Shown: positions 47,274 through 59,082, counted from the first letter of the stretch. The stretch: 64,000 bases of DNA from Nelumbo lutea (GCA_022828595.1 JAKGHH010000003.1:102447583-102511582), one strand, 5' to 3'. The notes: generated by a model from the sequence alone, not told the origin. Numbers and translations: made by a program.

Positions 47274-48856
47274 ATCTACTCCAAGCCTCCAACCCTAAAG
47301 TTGAAAAGGGAGTAGATGGTTTGAATGACCCCTTTAGCTTTCAAGGATAATGCTTGTCAATTGTCATATTAAAAAAATGAGGGTATAAGAATCACTTCAC
47401 TTCTCATTATTTCAGTTTTAGATTTTAAGTCCTAGACATGGGCGTCCTTATTTGGCATCTTACTCATTATAAAAAATAATAAATAAATTGACCTCCTACT
47501 ATTTTATTTGAGTGGGGGCAATTGTGAAAAAAATAATTTTTTTTTCAAATCTTAGTGGGTGCAATTGCTCACACTATTTATACTACTTTAAAAAGTACGA
47601 ATGGCTTCAAGAATATTTCTGGAATTTTTTAAGGACAATATTTACCCCTCTATATTTAAATTTAATGATAAAAAAATGAGGACAAATAGGGTAATTGATT
47701 CTTGATATTAAATGAGTTGAAAATAGATAATTTAAAGATATTCAATGCATTCAATCCTCTCTCATTAAATCCCAAATTTAAGTTATTAACTTGCATCCAT
47801 GTTCATTGAATCATATATTTAAGTCATTTTTATTTCTTCTCATCATTAAGTTCTATTAATTAAATCCATACTTAATAAATTAATAATTCCAATAACATAA
47901 AAAGTTATACCTTTAAAATCTACCTAGCAAAAATAGTGTTTTCATCTAAGTGGTTGTAAGAAATTAAATCATTTTGGGTCAAATGGGTTAATCCATGTTG
48001 CAACGATTAAATAATAAAATTAAAAAATAGATAAAATGAAAAAAATAGAAATTAAAGAAATTGAGAACATTTTTAACATATATATTAAACAATAATAAGT
48101 ATGTTAAATAAGAAATGTTTTTATAAATGATGAAAATGAAATGTAAAATTTAAAACCAATTGGAAATAAAAATATTTTCCTATTCTCTCTCACTAAATCC
48201 TATATGTAAAATATATTTTTCTCATTATTAAATTCTTGTAATTAAATCCAAATATTAATTTTAATAGTATAAAAATAAATATTTTGAAAAGTAATTTGAA
48301 AACAAAACCATTTTCTTCCCTCCCAGTGGTGGGCAAGCAATTTGACCATTTGGGGTCAAATGCATTAATAAATAATGCCATAATTAAATAATAAAAAATT
48401 AAAATAAATAACAATAAAATGTAAGAAATATTTTTATTAATGATGAAAATGGAAAGCCAATTTCAAAATCTACCTAGAAATTAAATGATGTCATAGTCAA
48501 ATAATAAAATTTTTAATAATAGAAAATACAAAGAGTCACAAAAATAAAAATAAAAAGATAAGAAAAAATTTTGTGCACATATCTAATGTTATATATTTAT
48601 AAAAAATAAAATATTGGGTACATCTCCAATATTGGACATTCATTATATTGAACAAAAATAAGTTTTGTACATAAGAAATAATTTTATCAATGATGGAAAT
48701 GCAATACAAAATTTAATGTCAACCTAGAAATCAAACAATTTTTATTTTTAGATTGTGGGTTAATGGTTTGAGTAAAATGATACCATAGACAAACAAAAAT
48801 GAAGTGTGATAAGTAAAAAATATTTTATATAATGTAAATGAAATATATAATTTAAA

Positions 48857-49888
48857 GGGAAAATTATGGTCAAAGTCGATTTTACATTTAAAATTAGGTT
48901 GCTGGTTGTTCCAAAAACCAACCAAACTCTGAAAATTAGCTTTAGATTTCAAATTATAAAAACCTCCACCATGTCATCAGAGGCTTATGTGGCTATTACC
49001 AACATGGGACTCTTATTCCATGTTGGACACACCACAAAACCTATATCGGAAATAGGTTTTCAGTTTCTCTCCCACTCCCTCTATCTCTTGATCTCCCTCC
49101 CTTCTCTCTCACTCTCATAGTCATCTCTCGATCTCCCACTCCCTCTATCACTCCCACTCTCTCTGCTTTAGTCTATAGACAAATCAAAACATCTCTCTCT
49201 ATTGTTCTCCCTCGCTCTCCCTCAATCTCTATCATTCTCCAATTGGTGTAAATTTTATAGCCAAGAGTTTCTTGTGAATTTTATAAATTTAGTGTAATAA
49301 GTTTTGAACCATACCGAATTGGTCTTATGTTCTTTTATACGACCTGATTAATACCATATAAGCGTGTAAAAAATTAAGAAAATAAAAAAATGAGAGAGGG
49401 AGAGGGAGAGAAACCGAGGGAGAACGATAGAAGTTAAGAGAGGAGAGATAAATTAAGGGAGAAAGAGAATGAGAATGATTGAGGAAGAACACTAGGTAGA
49501 GAGAGAATGAGAGCATTTGATATAGAGAACGTAAATATAGAAACCAAAAACCATTTTTATTTATTTTCAAATCACATAGTCGTTAAATAGACACAGATGA
49601 CTGTGAGTGAAAGAGGTGAGGGAGATTGAGAGAGAGAGAGAGAGAGACTAAAAACCCTTTTCTTATTTTCCAATCGACCAACATTAAAGTGCAATTTCAG
49701 TATAAGCTTTTTATTGTGTCCAATATGGATTAAGAGTCCCATGTTGGCAATAGCCACATAACCTCCGATGACATGGTGAGGGTTTTTATAACTTGAAATG
49801 TAGAGCCGTTTATTAGAGTTTGTTTGCTTTATGGACCAACTTGTAACCAAAATTAAAATGTACAACCGGCTTTTGCTATAATTTTCCC
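48857..49888. mobile_element. Mutator-like nonautonomous element with intact target duplication
   Basis: 1032 bases bounded by GGGAAAATTATGGTCAAAG on the left and, read backwards, GGGAAAATTATAGCAAAAGC on the right. The inverted repeats run for about 200 bases or more (shared CACCATGTCATC and CAACATGGGACTCTTA). The 9-base word TAATTTAAA flanks both sides exactly (48848-48856 and 49889-49897), the diagnostic length for Mutator elements. The interior is CT/GA-rich with no transposase. Confidence 0.88.
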
Positions 49889-49897
49889 TAATTTAAA

Positions 49898-50690
49898 ACT
49901 AATCCAAACCCAATGCTATTTCTTATCTAAATGGTGGGTCAATGATCCAATTTTTTAAAAAAATGCATGATGTTATAATTGAATAATAAATATTTAAATT
50001 TATTTTTAATCATATTATTACTTTTTTTAATTTTCAATTTCAAGCTTAACTATGATATAAAATTTTTTCACATGCAACGCATGTTCTTAATTATTAGTGT
50101 ATATATTACATGTATATACTTTTGGGCTGAAAAAGAGTAGGGAAGTCAAGTATAAATGGCCATCCCTATTCACTTTATCAAGTAAAGAAGTTGGCACCTT
50201 CTATACATACCTCCTGAATTAAATTATACAATCTTTTTGAAAAAGTTGTAAAATATAATAAAGAAAGTCATGAATGTACTTGTCTCAAATGGCAATAATA
50301 TATAATATACACACATGAAAAATCAAGGCTTGGTTGACTTGTCATCAACTTGAACTATTATCTTTTCATAGAGACGTAGTCAATTGAAAAACTTGAGTCT
50401 AGATCTGATAGGCACATTTAGTGAGTTCAATGATTAAGCACATAACCAATCATGTTGACACTTATCCTTTAATACCTCCCAACCCACTTTAAACACATTT
50501 GGGCATGTGTGAGTAAATTGATTATGTACTTAATATGCTACACCACATTATATCTTAAAAAAGTGGTGTTTTTAGGGCATGATTTTGAGATTTCAACAAG
50601 GTTGAATTCAACCAATCCCGTTAAAATCTGTTTATTTTTCATTAGTTTATATTTTATAAAATGTACTATCATGTTTGACAAGACAATGTA
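49898..50690. other. AT-rich spacer
   Basis: I see no gene, clear repeat or regulatory structure in this stretch. Confidence 0.4.
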
Positions 50691-50699
50691 AGTAGATCA

Positions 50700-52650
50700 T
50701 AGGAGCACTTTGGATACTTTACAACTATCATGACAATGTTGACACCATTTCGGTAGGCCGAACTGCAAACAGCTAGCCGTGACCTCAGGTCGGTGCAAGA
50801 GGCAACTTGCTTCCACCAATTTGACCTGACTCCGGTTAGTGACCTGTCGGACGTTTTGAGCGGGATTAGATAAACGTTGCACGCTTATGCAGAGTCCACC
50901 TCCGAACTAGATGTGCCAGAGATCCCAGACGCGTTCTATGAGGCTTATGGCAGCTCGCCTATATAAAGGCATCACCTCCAACTTCACAAGGTACGTGAGA
51001 TTTAGCTCTCTAAGCACTCTAACTCTCTTTCTTTCTTACAAACAATTACTTGCTCACTGATTTAAGCATCAGATTGCCCACCCTGGGTCAAGCAACCCGG
51101 ACACTCTGATCTGTTCTTTTTACAGCTTGACCAGGTAATCTCACTAGCCTGACAACCGAGCTGTCTGCCAACAAGGAGCACCAGATCGTGTATCATCAAT
51201 TGGCGTCGTTTATGGGAATGCTACACAAAAGATGTATTCTCACATTCTCTCCCTAACTACACCTTCAATGGCATTTTCCAACAACACCCCCATCAACAAC
51301 AACGTACATGCTAACGGAACAGTCACAGGGCAGGACCAGAATGCCATGCACTTGAGGTCCCCTTTGTTACTATCGGGCAGTTCATCGTACCCTTGACCTT
51401 ACCTGGAGTCGCTGTCATGCAGAACCCTAGCCGCGCTTTGCCCACTATGAGCGTGCCTCTTCCATCGGTCAAGCCCTCAATGGTTCCTGTTGGAATTGAT
51501 AGTTGCTAGTTCAACAAGACGGTGCAATTTGTTTGAAAGATTGACCTGCATATGAGAACATGAGAAGGTCATTTTGTCGCCTTAGCAGGGATGCAACAAT
51601 AGTAGCAGCAACAACAATGCCAACAACATCAAGCCGTCAAGCAGAACGCCAACCAGAACCATCAGCTCGATGACCAGAATCAAAATCAAAATCAAAACCT
51701 AGTATCGGACCCACCTCGTCATCACAATGACCAACCAGAACTGAGTTGTGACGTCCAAGGCTGCCTCGTTCCAATTGACAACATGGAGGCGGAAAAGAAA
51801 GAGGAAGAAAAGAAGGAGGTGAGCCAGGTCAGCACCTTGTATGCACAACTGGTGACCCGAGCCTCGCCACCAACCATGGAAATCCTCATTGCCCCATGGC
51901 CTAAGGATTTCAAGGCCCCCAACCTGGAGTCCTATGACGGAACCACCGACTCAGTTGACCACCTTGATAGCTTTCTGGCCTTGATGCAACTACATGGGAC
52001 CAATGACACGAGCCTCTAAATGGCCTTTCCGATCACCTTTTGGGGTACAACTCATATATGGTATTCGGGGCTAGCTACGGGATTCATTAAGAGTTGAAAT
52101 CAGTTTGTTGACCTCTTCACCACACACTTTGCAATGAGCAAGCGATGTCTGAAGTCGGCGACTTGTTTACTGAACATGGTTCAGCGATCCGACGAGAAGC
52201 TTCAGGACTATATCAAGCGGTTCAACCTGGAGTAGCTTCAAATCCCAAACCTCGACTTAGCCGTAAATCTCACCGCGGTAATCAATGGCATCCGACATCC
52301 TAACTTGCACTAGGAGAGTTGAACCCCCCGGCCTCTATGGAGGAGTTCCTTAACCAAGCCACTACGTTCACAAAGGCTGAGGAAGCGCTTGGATCCCAGT
52401 TAGAATTGAGCGAAAAAACGGAAGAGATCAAATGATGAATCCAAAAGCAACAAGTAGTGGCGAAAGAGTAAGTCACCAAAATGAAGCAAGTCAATCCCCA
52501 CGCCACCGGCTTAACAGGTCGCCGCGGAGAAGAAACGGGTCCCCCTATAGAGTTAGGGTTAGAACATCCTCATGCCGGTGCCCTCGCATCCCGCCCATTC
52601 AGAACCGCAACTACACAAATATATTTAACCATGAGGTTGATACACCATAG
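50700..52650 (+). mobile_element. Truncated Ty3/gypsy remnant: LTR, PBS and gag
   Basis: An LTR-like segment ending TCATCA at 51198 has a TATA box (CTATATAAAGG) at 50959-50969. It is followed at once by a primer-binding site (51199-51217, TTGGCGTCGTTTATGGGAA) and a gag remnant. The TATA surroundings (GCCTATATAAAGGC, then ACCTCCAAC) match those of the LTR at 63.3 kb, so both belong to one family related to the full element at 3.6-14.4 kb. pol and the second LTR are missing; the right boundary is approximate and the left LTR edge is uncertain. Confidence 0.8.
51268..52470 (+). pseudogene. Retrotransposon gag remnant
   Basis: It starts MAFSNNTPINNN, 69 bases after the LTR end. Segments in several frames read PFVTIGQFIVPLTLPGVAV, MEILIAPWPKDFKAPNLESYDG, VDHLDSFLALMQLHG, FVDLFTTHFAMSKR and MVQRSDEKLQDYIKRFNLE: the plant retrotransposon gag (capsid) domain. 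Stops occur after TSL at 52017 and again further on. The Gag N-terminal region resembles that of the 3.6-14.4 kb element (IVQFTVPLFANGM against TIGQFIVPLTLPG). Nonfunctional. Confidence 0.85.
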
Positions 52651-52753
52651 ATTTTGGATTACTGCTTTAAAATAATGGTGGACTTCAATTTGATTGAGAA
52701 TCTGGTTGGTTGATGAAAGAATAAGAGGGGAAAAGGAAAAAAGTCTTTTAAGA

Positions 52754-52791
52754 TTGGATAAACCCAAGCTCCTCCAACTCAACAGATGCTC
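52754..52791 (+). promoter_or_regulatory. Promoter block shared with glutaredoxin 3
   Basis: ATTGGATAAAC, CTCCAACTCAA and AGATGCTC follow in the same order at 57374-57421. Both lie 640-690 bases upstream of a glutaredoxin ATG. The block likely survived from the gene duplication that made glutaredoxins 2 and 3, either through recency or function. Confidence 0.5.
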
Positions 52792-53232
52792 CTCCACGAT
52801 AGCTATAGCCTATAGCAGAACATCCATGACTTGAGAAAAGTTCAGATTACCATAATGCCCTCAACCAAATAAACTTATTCCAGGGAATTAGCTAGGTTGT
52901 GTTTCCACTTTCCAATTGCCTACATTCTGTCTGCGGAATCCAAATGACGTCCACCCACCCTTGTTTTGACACCCTCAAATCCACTCTCAATTCCCATTCC
53001 AGTGGTCTCACATACATAAAAGTATGCAGAAAGCACTGTAGTCATGTTTTTGTTTTCCGCATTTGGAGATTTGTAGAGGTGCAATATTCCCTGAGTTGTG
53101 TAGTGCAGCGGGACCAGAAGAGGTCGTTATCAGGTGATGATCGAGCAAAATATCCGATCCAATCCACCCAAACATTTGCTCTCAGCAATTCAATTTGCCC
53201 TCTCCAAAGTTGAAACTGCTCTTATTCCCCAC

Positions 53233-53239
53233 TATAAAA
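53233..53239 (+). promoter_or_regulatory. TATA box of glutaredoxin 2
   Basis: TATAAAA lies 214 bases upstream of the ATG. It is followed by a leader containing CATCACCACAGCAG; glutaredoxin 3 has CCTCACCACAGCA at the same relative place. Confidence 0.65.
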
Positions 53240-53446
53240 TGACACACCATTGCAGCTCAAGCTCATCACCACAGCAGAACAATCACTTTCTCTCATTAAC
53301 TCTGATCTTGCCCACATTAATTTCCTTCCATAGTTTCAGACATTTCTGTTGGGGTTTCCAGCTACCAATCTCCTGCACTGTCACCCACCATTTTGTTGTA
53401 GTTGATCAGCTCTATCCGTTATTACTGTTTTTTTCTGGTTAAACCA

Positions 53447-53755
53447 ATGGAGAGAGTGATGAAACTGGCGTCGCAGAGAGCAGTGGTGATCTTCAGCAAG
53501 AGCTCTTGCTGCATCTGTCACACCATCAAGACTCTCTTCTCCGACTTTGGGGTCAGTCCCACTGTCTACGAACTGGACGAGGACCCTCGAGGGAGGGAGC
53601 TCGAGAAAGCACTGCTGAGGCTAGGATGCAACCCATCGGTGCCGGCCGTGTTCATCGGCGGCAAGCTGGTGGGTGGGGCTAAAGAGGTCATGACCCGTCA
53701 GCTGGATGGCTCCCTGAAGGAGCTTCTGAAACGAGCTGGAGCTCTGTGGCTTTAA
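53447..53755 (+). CDS. CC-type glutaredoxin (ROXY-like), CCIC active site
   Basis: Single exon, 102 residues, starting [20 protein letters not shown]. The active site is C21-C22-I23-C24. [13 protein letters not shown] (from residue 65) forms the cis-Pro and glutathione site. The LxxLL motif LKELL (90-94) and the exact terminal ALWL are the features linked in this family to TGA-factor binding and to repression through TOPLESS. An in-frame ATG 45 bases upstream is ignored because the paralogues align from this Met. It is very similar to the gene at 58012 (shared VFSKSSCC-type core, [14 protein letters not shown]). Its own TATA box is at 53233. The enzyme class reduces disulphides or glutathione mixed disulphides, but CC-type members act mainly as redox or scaffold regulators of transcription. 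Confidence 0.96.
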   Translation: MERVMKLASQRAVVIFSKSSCCICHTIKTLFSDFGVSPTVYELDEDPRGRELEKALLRLGCNPSVPAVFIGGKLVGGAKEVMTRQLDGSLKELLKRAGALWL

Positions 53756-54447
53756 TTAACAGACCATTTCTCAATTAATCTCAGCGCCTAGCTTTTAATG
53801 CCTTTTGGTAGAATCGAAGGAATAAGGCCAAGTCGATCAGCTGGCCATATGAACATGTTGATGATGTTGCACTGCATAAGAGTTTTGGCAAGACGGATGA
53901 TGAGTTGTGACCTCTGGTCCGTTTTCTGAGTTTCCTGTTCTCATCATCATCATCAGCTCCCCTTTTTGAATGTACCCCTTTTTGGATTACTACTAATAAA
54001 AGTGCATTTTTCTCTTAGAACAACAAGAATTAATGTGTGATATGCCCAAATAAACACCAAATATAATTATTAAGTAAAATTGTTCTGATAGAACCCAGCT
54101 GGAATTCAAATTATTCAGCAGTTTGTGTGTGAAGAGTACTATTACCCTCCTACCACTGCCTAATTACACTTCCTCTACCTGATTGATGCAAATTTTGCAC
54201 CTCCAGAAATTGATGTAAATTTGCAGCGCATGTGGAGGAGTGAAAATACGCTACATATAATTATCCCTCCTCCCCCTTTATTTGTCCCCTCCAAACAAAT
54301 AGAAAGAGTGAAAATGCTAAACTAAAACTGAACTGAATTTCATCCCTGGGCCATGCATTTGCAAATGAAATTTGTGCTTGAAAGTAATGTAGTCTACACT
54401 AACCAGAGCAATAGCAAGACAAAAGCTACCTTCTATCCACACCTATA
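53756..54447. other. 3' flank of glutaredoxin 2
   Basis: It contains the 3' untranslated region, with AATAAAA at about 53995-54001 as a likely poly(A) signal, about 240 bases after the stop. The rest is AT-rich spacer. Confidence 0.55.
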
Positions 54448-54450
54448 TAT

Positions 54451-54651
54451 GGCTCAGTTTGGAAGGAGTATAAATACAAATTTATACAGTGCAAATGCAT
54501 ACAAAATACATGATTTTGCATTCGAGCCCAGATCTCCTGCCTGCGAGAACCCTGCCCACAACACATTATACCCCGTAAATTGGGAACATCTCCCCATGTA
54601 TAACACTTTGCATTCTAAATATTTGTACTTGTACTCCTTCCAAACTAAGCC
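54451..54651. mobile_element. Short MITE
   Basis: 201 bases with inverted ends: GGCTCAGTTTGGAAGGAGTA on the left, GGCTTAGTTTGGAAGGAGTA read backwards from 54651. TAT stands outside both ends, a possible 3-bp target duplication as in Tourist-like elements. The interior words (CCCAGATCTCCTGCC, GGGAACATCTCCCC) recur at 2.1-2.6 and 61.9-62.0 kb, showing a dispersed family. Confidence 0.78.
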
Positions 54652-55359
54652 TATGTGATAGTCCGCATGTTTCAACCAATGGAACTATACAAATCATTTT
54701 CGCTGCCTTAGTTCTAACCATTTGGAGTTAAGCAAAGAATGAATTCATCAGAAAAAAATTTCCCCATTTCAGTTTCAAAACAGACATCGTAGAATCCTTT
54801 TTGGTTCAGTTTGTTTGCAGTGGGAATTTCATTTGTACTAAATACATTGGTGTGTAAATAGGCTGGGTGTAAAGTCTGATTTGCCTTTGCTTCAGCTTTG
54901 ACTTTGTTTTGTTTAATTGTTTGATAAGTAAAATGATGCGGTTATCATCTTATATGAAAGAAAATGGAGGTGGAAAAGAGAATTATTTGTTTGAGAGTGA
55001 GGTAGGAAGCAACATGTAGACTCTTACTTTATAAGAGAGAGAATTGAGGTAGGAGGAAGTTGGTGCAAATTTTGCATTAATTTGTGAGATTTAAAATTTG
55101 CACTGTCAATGAATGCAAATGATGTAAAAAGGAACAAATTTATAACAGATAGGACTTCGGAGTGCAAATCATAATTACAAACAAACAGATGCAAAACCAA
55201 ATCAGATGCAAATTTTGTATTGGGTTCAAATTGAATTGAAAAACAGTGTTTTTCAACTGCCATTGATCTGGATGATTGAACCGTTTGGCCTGGGAACTGT
55301 CCAAACAACCGGTTCCATTTCACCCTCAACCCAATCCTTGGCCAAAAACTTGGAGCCCA

Positions 55360-55480
55360 GATTTCCTACCCATTCTCTACCTGCCCTGAATTACAGCCAC
55401 ACATCTCTCAATTCATAATAGAGATGTGGCTCCAATTCACGACAGATAGAGAGTGGGTAGAAAAAGTGAGTAGGAAATCC
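55360..55480. repeat. Foldback element
   Basis: GATTTCCTAC at 55360 pairs with GTAGGAAATC at 55470-55479, and AGCCACACATCTCTC pairs imperfectly with GAGATGTGGCT around a short centre near 55410-55420. The arms, about 55 bases each, are imperfect. A small MITE is the simplest reading. Confidence 0.65.
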
Positions 55481-56080
55481 CGAGTGGTTGATTTGATCAA
55501 CAACCCATTCAACGGTTTTAGTTGTTGTTATTTTAATTATTTTTTAGGTCAGAATGGGCTATCCATTCGAACCAGATGATTGAAACGTTAACCCATAAAC
55601 CGGGGTCTATAACAATTCTAATTTCGCATCGGTTTTTAAAACCTTATTGAAAACAAACAGAACCAAATTAAATCTTTTTTTTTTTCATTTGCTTCTTGTA
55701 CAATTTGGCATACACGTACAGCGCACAGATTCAATCCCCACATGAAGCGGAAAGAAGAAGAATGTAAAGAAAGGAGATGAACCACATGTGATTAGTTGAA
55801 TTGCCGAAGAAGAAAGGAGAGCACTTTTGTGTGACACGAGAGTAATATTGTGCTCCATATCAGAGATTGTTTGAGAATTTCTCTGTCTTGCTTTTTACCC
55901 CCGGTATAAGGATTTTGAGATGCAATAATCTTTCCTTTTCGCATAAAGATAAAGCCAAGCATAAAATGGCCGTCACCCTTTTATTCTCTCCTCTTCACAT
56001 TACCTTTAAGCTTTAAGCTAGAGAGAGAGAGAGATGTACCGAGTTGTACCTAGCCAATCCCAAATTAATCAGCAGCCTGT

Positions 56081-56107
56081 GATGCCAGGATCCGAGCCCG
56101 CATTATC
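56081..56107. promoter_or_regulatory. Conserved noncoding block, copy 2
   Basis: The 27 bases starting GATGCCAGGATCCGAGCC match 45466-45492 at 24 positions. It lies about 1.9 kb upstream of glutaredoxin 3. Neither copy lies in a persuasive reading frame. A shared regulatory element or a repeat fragment are the two readings. Confidence 0.4.
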
Positions 56108-56283
56108 AAATATAATAAAGTTGACGTCCCACTTGAACCACACCAAGCTCTTTCATGCAAAGTGGTGGTCTGGATCAACAGTATGCAAGTTGCAACTTAC
56201 ATAAAAGAAGTGATTTGTGATAAGTGAAAGAGATTAGAAGAGTTAGAGATAGATAAAAGAGGACACGAATAATAGTAAGAAAT

Positions 56284-56470
56284 GATTTAAGCACTAATAA
56301 TTTAACAGTGGATATAGTTTTGAATAGAACAGATAATCGAAACACGATAATCTGTTATAATATTTGTATTATGCATTATAGTACATGCTAATGATTATTA
56401 ACGCTAATAATTTAATAGTGGATGCATTATAATACGTGCTAATGATTTAAGCGCTAATAATTTAATAATA
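56284..56470. repeat. Threefold imperfect repeat
   Basis: The phrase ATGATTTAAGC-CTAATAATTTAA occurs three times (about 56284, 56390, 56441), two of them followed by CAGTGGAT or TAGTGGAT, with GCATTATA-TAC-TGCTAATG between. AT-rich local duplication. Confidence 0.65.
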
Positions 56471-57373
56471 TTTAATTCATTCGAGCCTATTAACACTAGT
56501 AATGGAGAACAATAGGAACTACTCTTGTTTTATAGATTCTTTTGTAAGCAGAAGTATACAAGGTTGAGAAGAATATATTACATCATGGTATCTGTCTCAC
56601 TAAAAAAAAAATCTTGGCTATAATTGCCAAATCAGCATCTTAGAGGATGACAGTATATGGCTGATGTGGTCAAAATTAGCATCTCTATCATGCTTCTAAT
56701 TTGGGATTATTTGTGATTTGGCACAATGTTTTCTTAGAATTATTTGGGCCGGCCCATTTTACAATTTGCTATTTGTCTTATGCTACATGACCAAGACCAA
56801 ACCTACCTCTGATGGGTCCCACCTAAGAGATTAGTTTGAATGAAAAATAAAACATATATATTCATTTATAGAATTTTGCAACTTGATCATGATTTCTATC
56901 TGGGTTTGCTTTTTGGTGCATATAGTGAAATTAATGCAAGCATTTTTCCTTCAAATTTTCACAGAATGTTAACCCTAGTTAATGTATCCACTTATTAAGA
57001 TGGTGTTTGGTATAGTTTCCATTTCTTTGATAAACGGTATGAGGTGCCTAATGGTATATATATAACTATTAACAAACAATACAAAAACATTTATCAACCA
57101 CTTTTTCTCAATTTTAAAGATAAATCACATACAAACATTTTATAAATAAACGGAAGCCATATCAAACATTCCCTGCGGAGCAGTTGGTTTTCAATAAAGC
57201 GAAAGTCTGGACTGATCTCATCCCCCATATAGATTATTTTAGGTGGCTAAAGAAATCATAAGTTAATAAATCATTAATGTCTTCATATTGCATATGTCAC
57301 ATCCAAACGGGACCTCAAAGAAAATGAAGGGTGCATGGAGAATCTTATGTTACTGAGCAAAGAACCATCGCCA

Positions 57374-57421
57374 TTGGATAAACGCAACCTCAACCCCCCT
57401 CCAACTCAAAAGAAGATGCTC
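57374..57421 (+). promoter_or_regulatory. Promoter block shared with glutaredoxin 2
   Basis: ATTGGATAAAC, CTCCAACTCAA and AGATGCTC occur here in the same order as at 52754-52791, again about 640 bases before the ATG. Confidence 0.5.
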
Positions 57422-57756
57422 AGAAAATCCGAACAAAAACAAATATTCAAATTATGATAATGTTCTAATTCTCTCCTTCACATTCATAATAGATCAGATT
57501 CCAGGCAACCATTAATATCATCCTTGTACAGCTCTGTACGGTATTCATATTTCCATTTCAACCATGTGAAACTTTTTTTTTCGGCCAAATGCCCACCTCC
57601 TGTTGTTATTCCCTTCATCACCACAGAGTGACAAGCAGCTAGACCCAGAAGCAGAAGAAGCAGAAGAAGCAGAAGAAGAAAAGACAAGAAAAGAAAATGG
57701 AGGGTCCTTTTCAAGCAATTATCAAATATCTAAGCGAACATTCTCCCTCACTGCAC

Positions 57757-57766
57757 TATATAAGGA
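57757..57766 (+). promoter_or_regulatory. TATA box of glutaredoxin 3
   Basis: CTATATAAGG stands about 250 bases upstream of the ATG, predicting a leader of roughly 220 bases that contains a CTT repeat just before the start codon. Confidence 0.65.
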
Positions 57767-58011
57767 AGTCTCCATGGTAGCTCATCTCCTCACCACAGCA
57801 AATTCTGATCTCTCTCTTGCTTCAGAAACAAACCAGTGGATATATCACAGTTCTGCATTGCTTCTCTTGAAGTTGATTTATCCTCTATCCTGCTACATTG
57901 CCAACCAAAACCCAACAGCTGCTGGGACCAAAAGAAAAGAGAGAAAATCTTCTTCTTCTTCTTCTTCGATCTTCTTGTTTTAATTTCCTGCAGCTAGCCA
58001 TTGTTGTTGCG

Positions 58012-58320
58012 ATGGAGAGGGTGACGTCGTTGGCTTCACAGTCGCCGGTGGTGATCTTCAGCAAGAGCTCTTGTTGCATGTGTCACACCATCAAGACTCT
58101 CATCAGCGACTATGGGGCCAGCCCCACCGTCTACGAGCTGGATTTGGACCCTCGAGGGAGGGAAATTGAGAGAGCTCTGGTGAGGTTAGGATGCAAGCCG
58201 TCTGTTCCGGCGGTGTTCATCGGCGGTAGGCTGGTGGGTGGAGCTAATGAGGTCATGACCCGTCAACTCGACCGTTCTCTTAAAGAATTGCTCATTCGTG
58301 CCGGAGCAATATTTCTTTAG
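58012..58320 (+). CDS. CC-type glutaredoxin (ROXY-like), CCMC active site
   Basis: Single exon, 102 residues, starting [20 protein letters not shown]. The active site is C21-C22-M23-C24, the form typical of ROXY proteins. [13 protein letters not shown] begins at residue 65. The LxxLL motif LKELL is kept, but the C-terminus is GAIFL instead of GALWL, a change at the position thought to matter for repression of TGA targets. The 38-codon in-frame extension upstream is low-complexity leader, so this Met is chosen. TATA at 57757; the gene lies 4.3 kb downstream of its close paralogue at 53447, same strand, so it is a tandem duplicate. Expected role: redox-linked control of TGA transcription factors. 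Confidence 0.96.
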   Translation: MERVTSLASQSPVVIFSKSSCCMCHTIKTLISDYGASPTVYELDLDPRGREIERALVRLGCKPSVPAVFIGGRLVGGANEVMTRQLDRSLKELLIRAGAIFL

Positions 58321-59082
58321 CAGAAAAAAAACTCTTCTGAGTTCTGACTTCTGTTAGTGTTATAGTGTTAGGATCTAAGTTAAAAAAATACTATCTATGT
58401 TATTTGAAATAATCTATAGCAGCCCCATCGGATATGCTGTTAATATATGAGTCTAATTAACTGAGACAGACGATATATATTTATATAAATAGTATGGAGG
58501 TTCTACTCAGTGTAATAGTTGTTTTTTATTGTTAATTAATAAAGTTCCACCACTTATTTTAATTCTTTGGTGCAAAAGTATGGCAGTGCAAATGCTTTGA
58601 TTGCAATTTTTTATTTATTTTTGTTTTAACATTCATCCCATTCTGTTTGTTTACAAAGTAAAATAAAGCGAAAACCAAATCAAAAGTGGACTAGAACTTG
58701 TATTTTCCTTATCTGCACTCTCATGCATTTGTATTAGTATTAGCGCAAATTAAATTGCACTGCTCAATATTGCACTTAAAAATTAGAAATTCATCACTGC
58801 CTATATAGTAGTGTGATATCTCGGCATCTCCGGCAAGGGGCTGGGCCGGACAGGCCTCAGACATGATGCAACGAATATATACATAGGTAGGTACATTGGC
58901 AAGGTATTGATGGTAGGTCCAACTCAAGGTTCAAAATTTTGTTATGTATTCGTCCGTGACTGATAAGTATCATACCGGTGGGTCTTTGATATGCAGAATA
59001 CATGTGTTTCGGGGTTTTAATTTGACCTATTTCATAAGGTAGGCAGGCCTAAGTCCCTGACCTATTTAAAAAGAAAAAAAAA

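Larger units (their letters stand above)
44932..48847. other. Spacer with CNS candidate and tandem repeats
   Basis: It holds the 27-base block shared with 56081 (at 45466), an AGATCGAT-TG-ATCGATCT palindrome at about 45332-45349, a TC microsatellite near 46108-46133, a duplicated hAT-like segment at 46.86-47.27 kb and very AT-rich DNA from 47.4 to 48.8 kb. No gene is supported; the 45276-45822 open frames overlap on both strands without domains. Confidence 0.45.
54655..57373. other. Spacer between glutaredoxins 2 and 3
   Basis: It holds the foldback at 55360-55480, the conserved block at 56081, a repeated segment at 56284-56470, and AT-rich DNA. No gene is supported. The part from about 55.9 kb onward may contain distal regulatory sequence of glutaredoxin 3. 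Confidence 0.45.

Noticed and set aside
57898..58011. 38-residue N-terminal extension of glutaredoxin 3
   Set aside because: The upstream part is a CTT-repeat leader, and both paralogues align from the Met at 58012.
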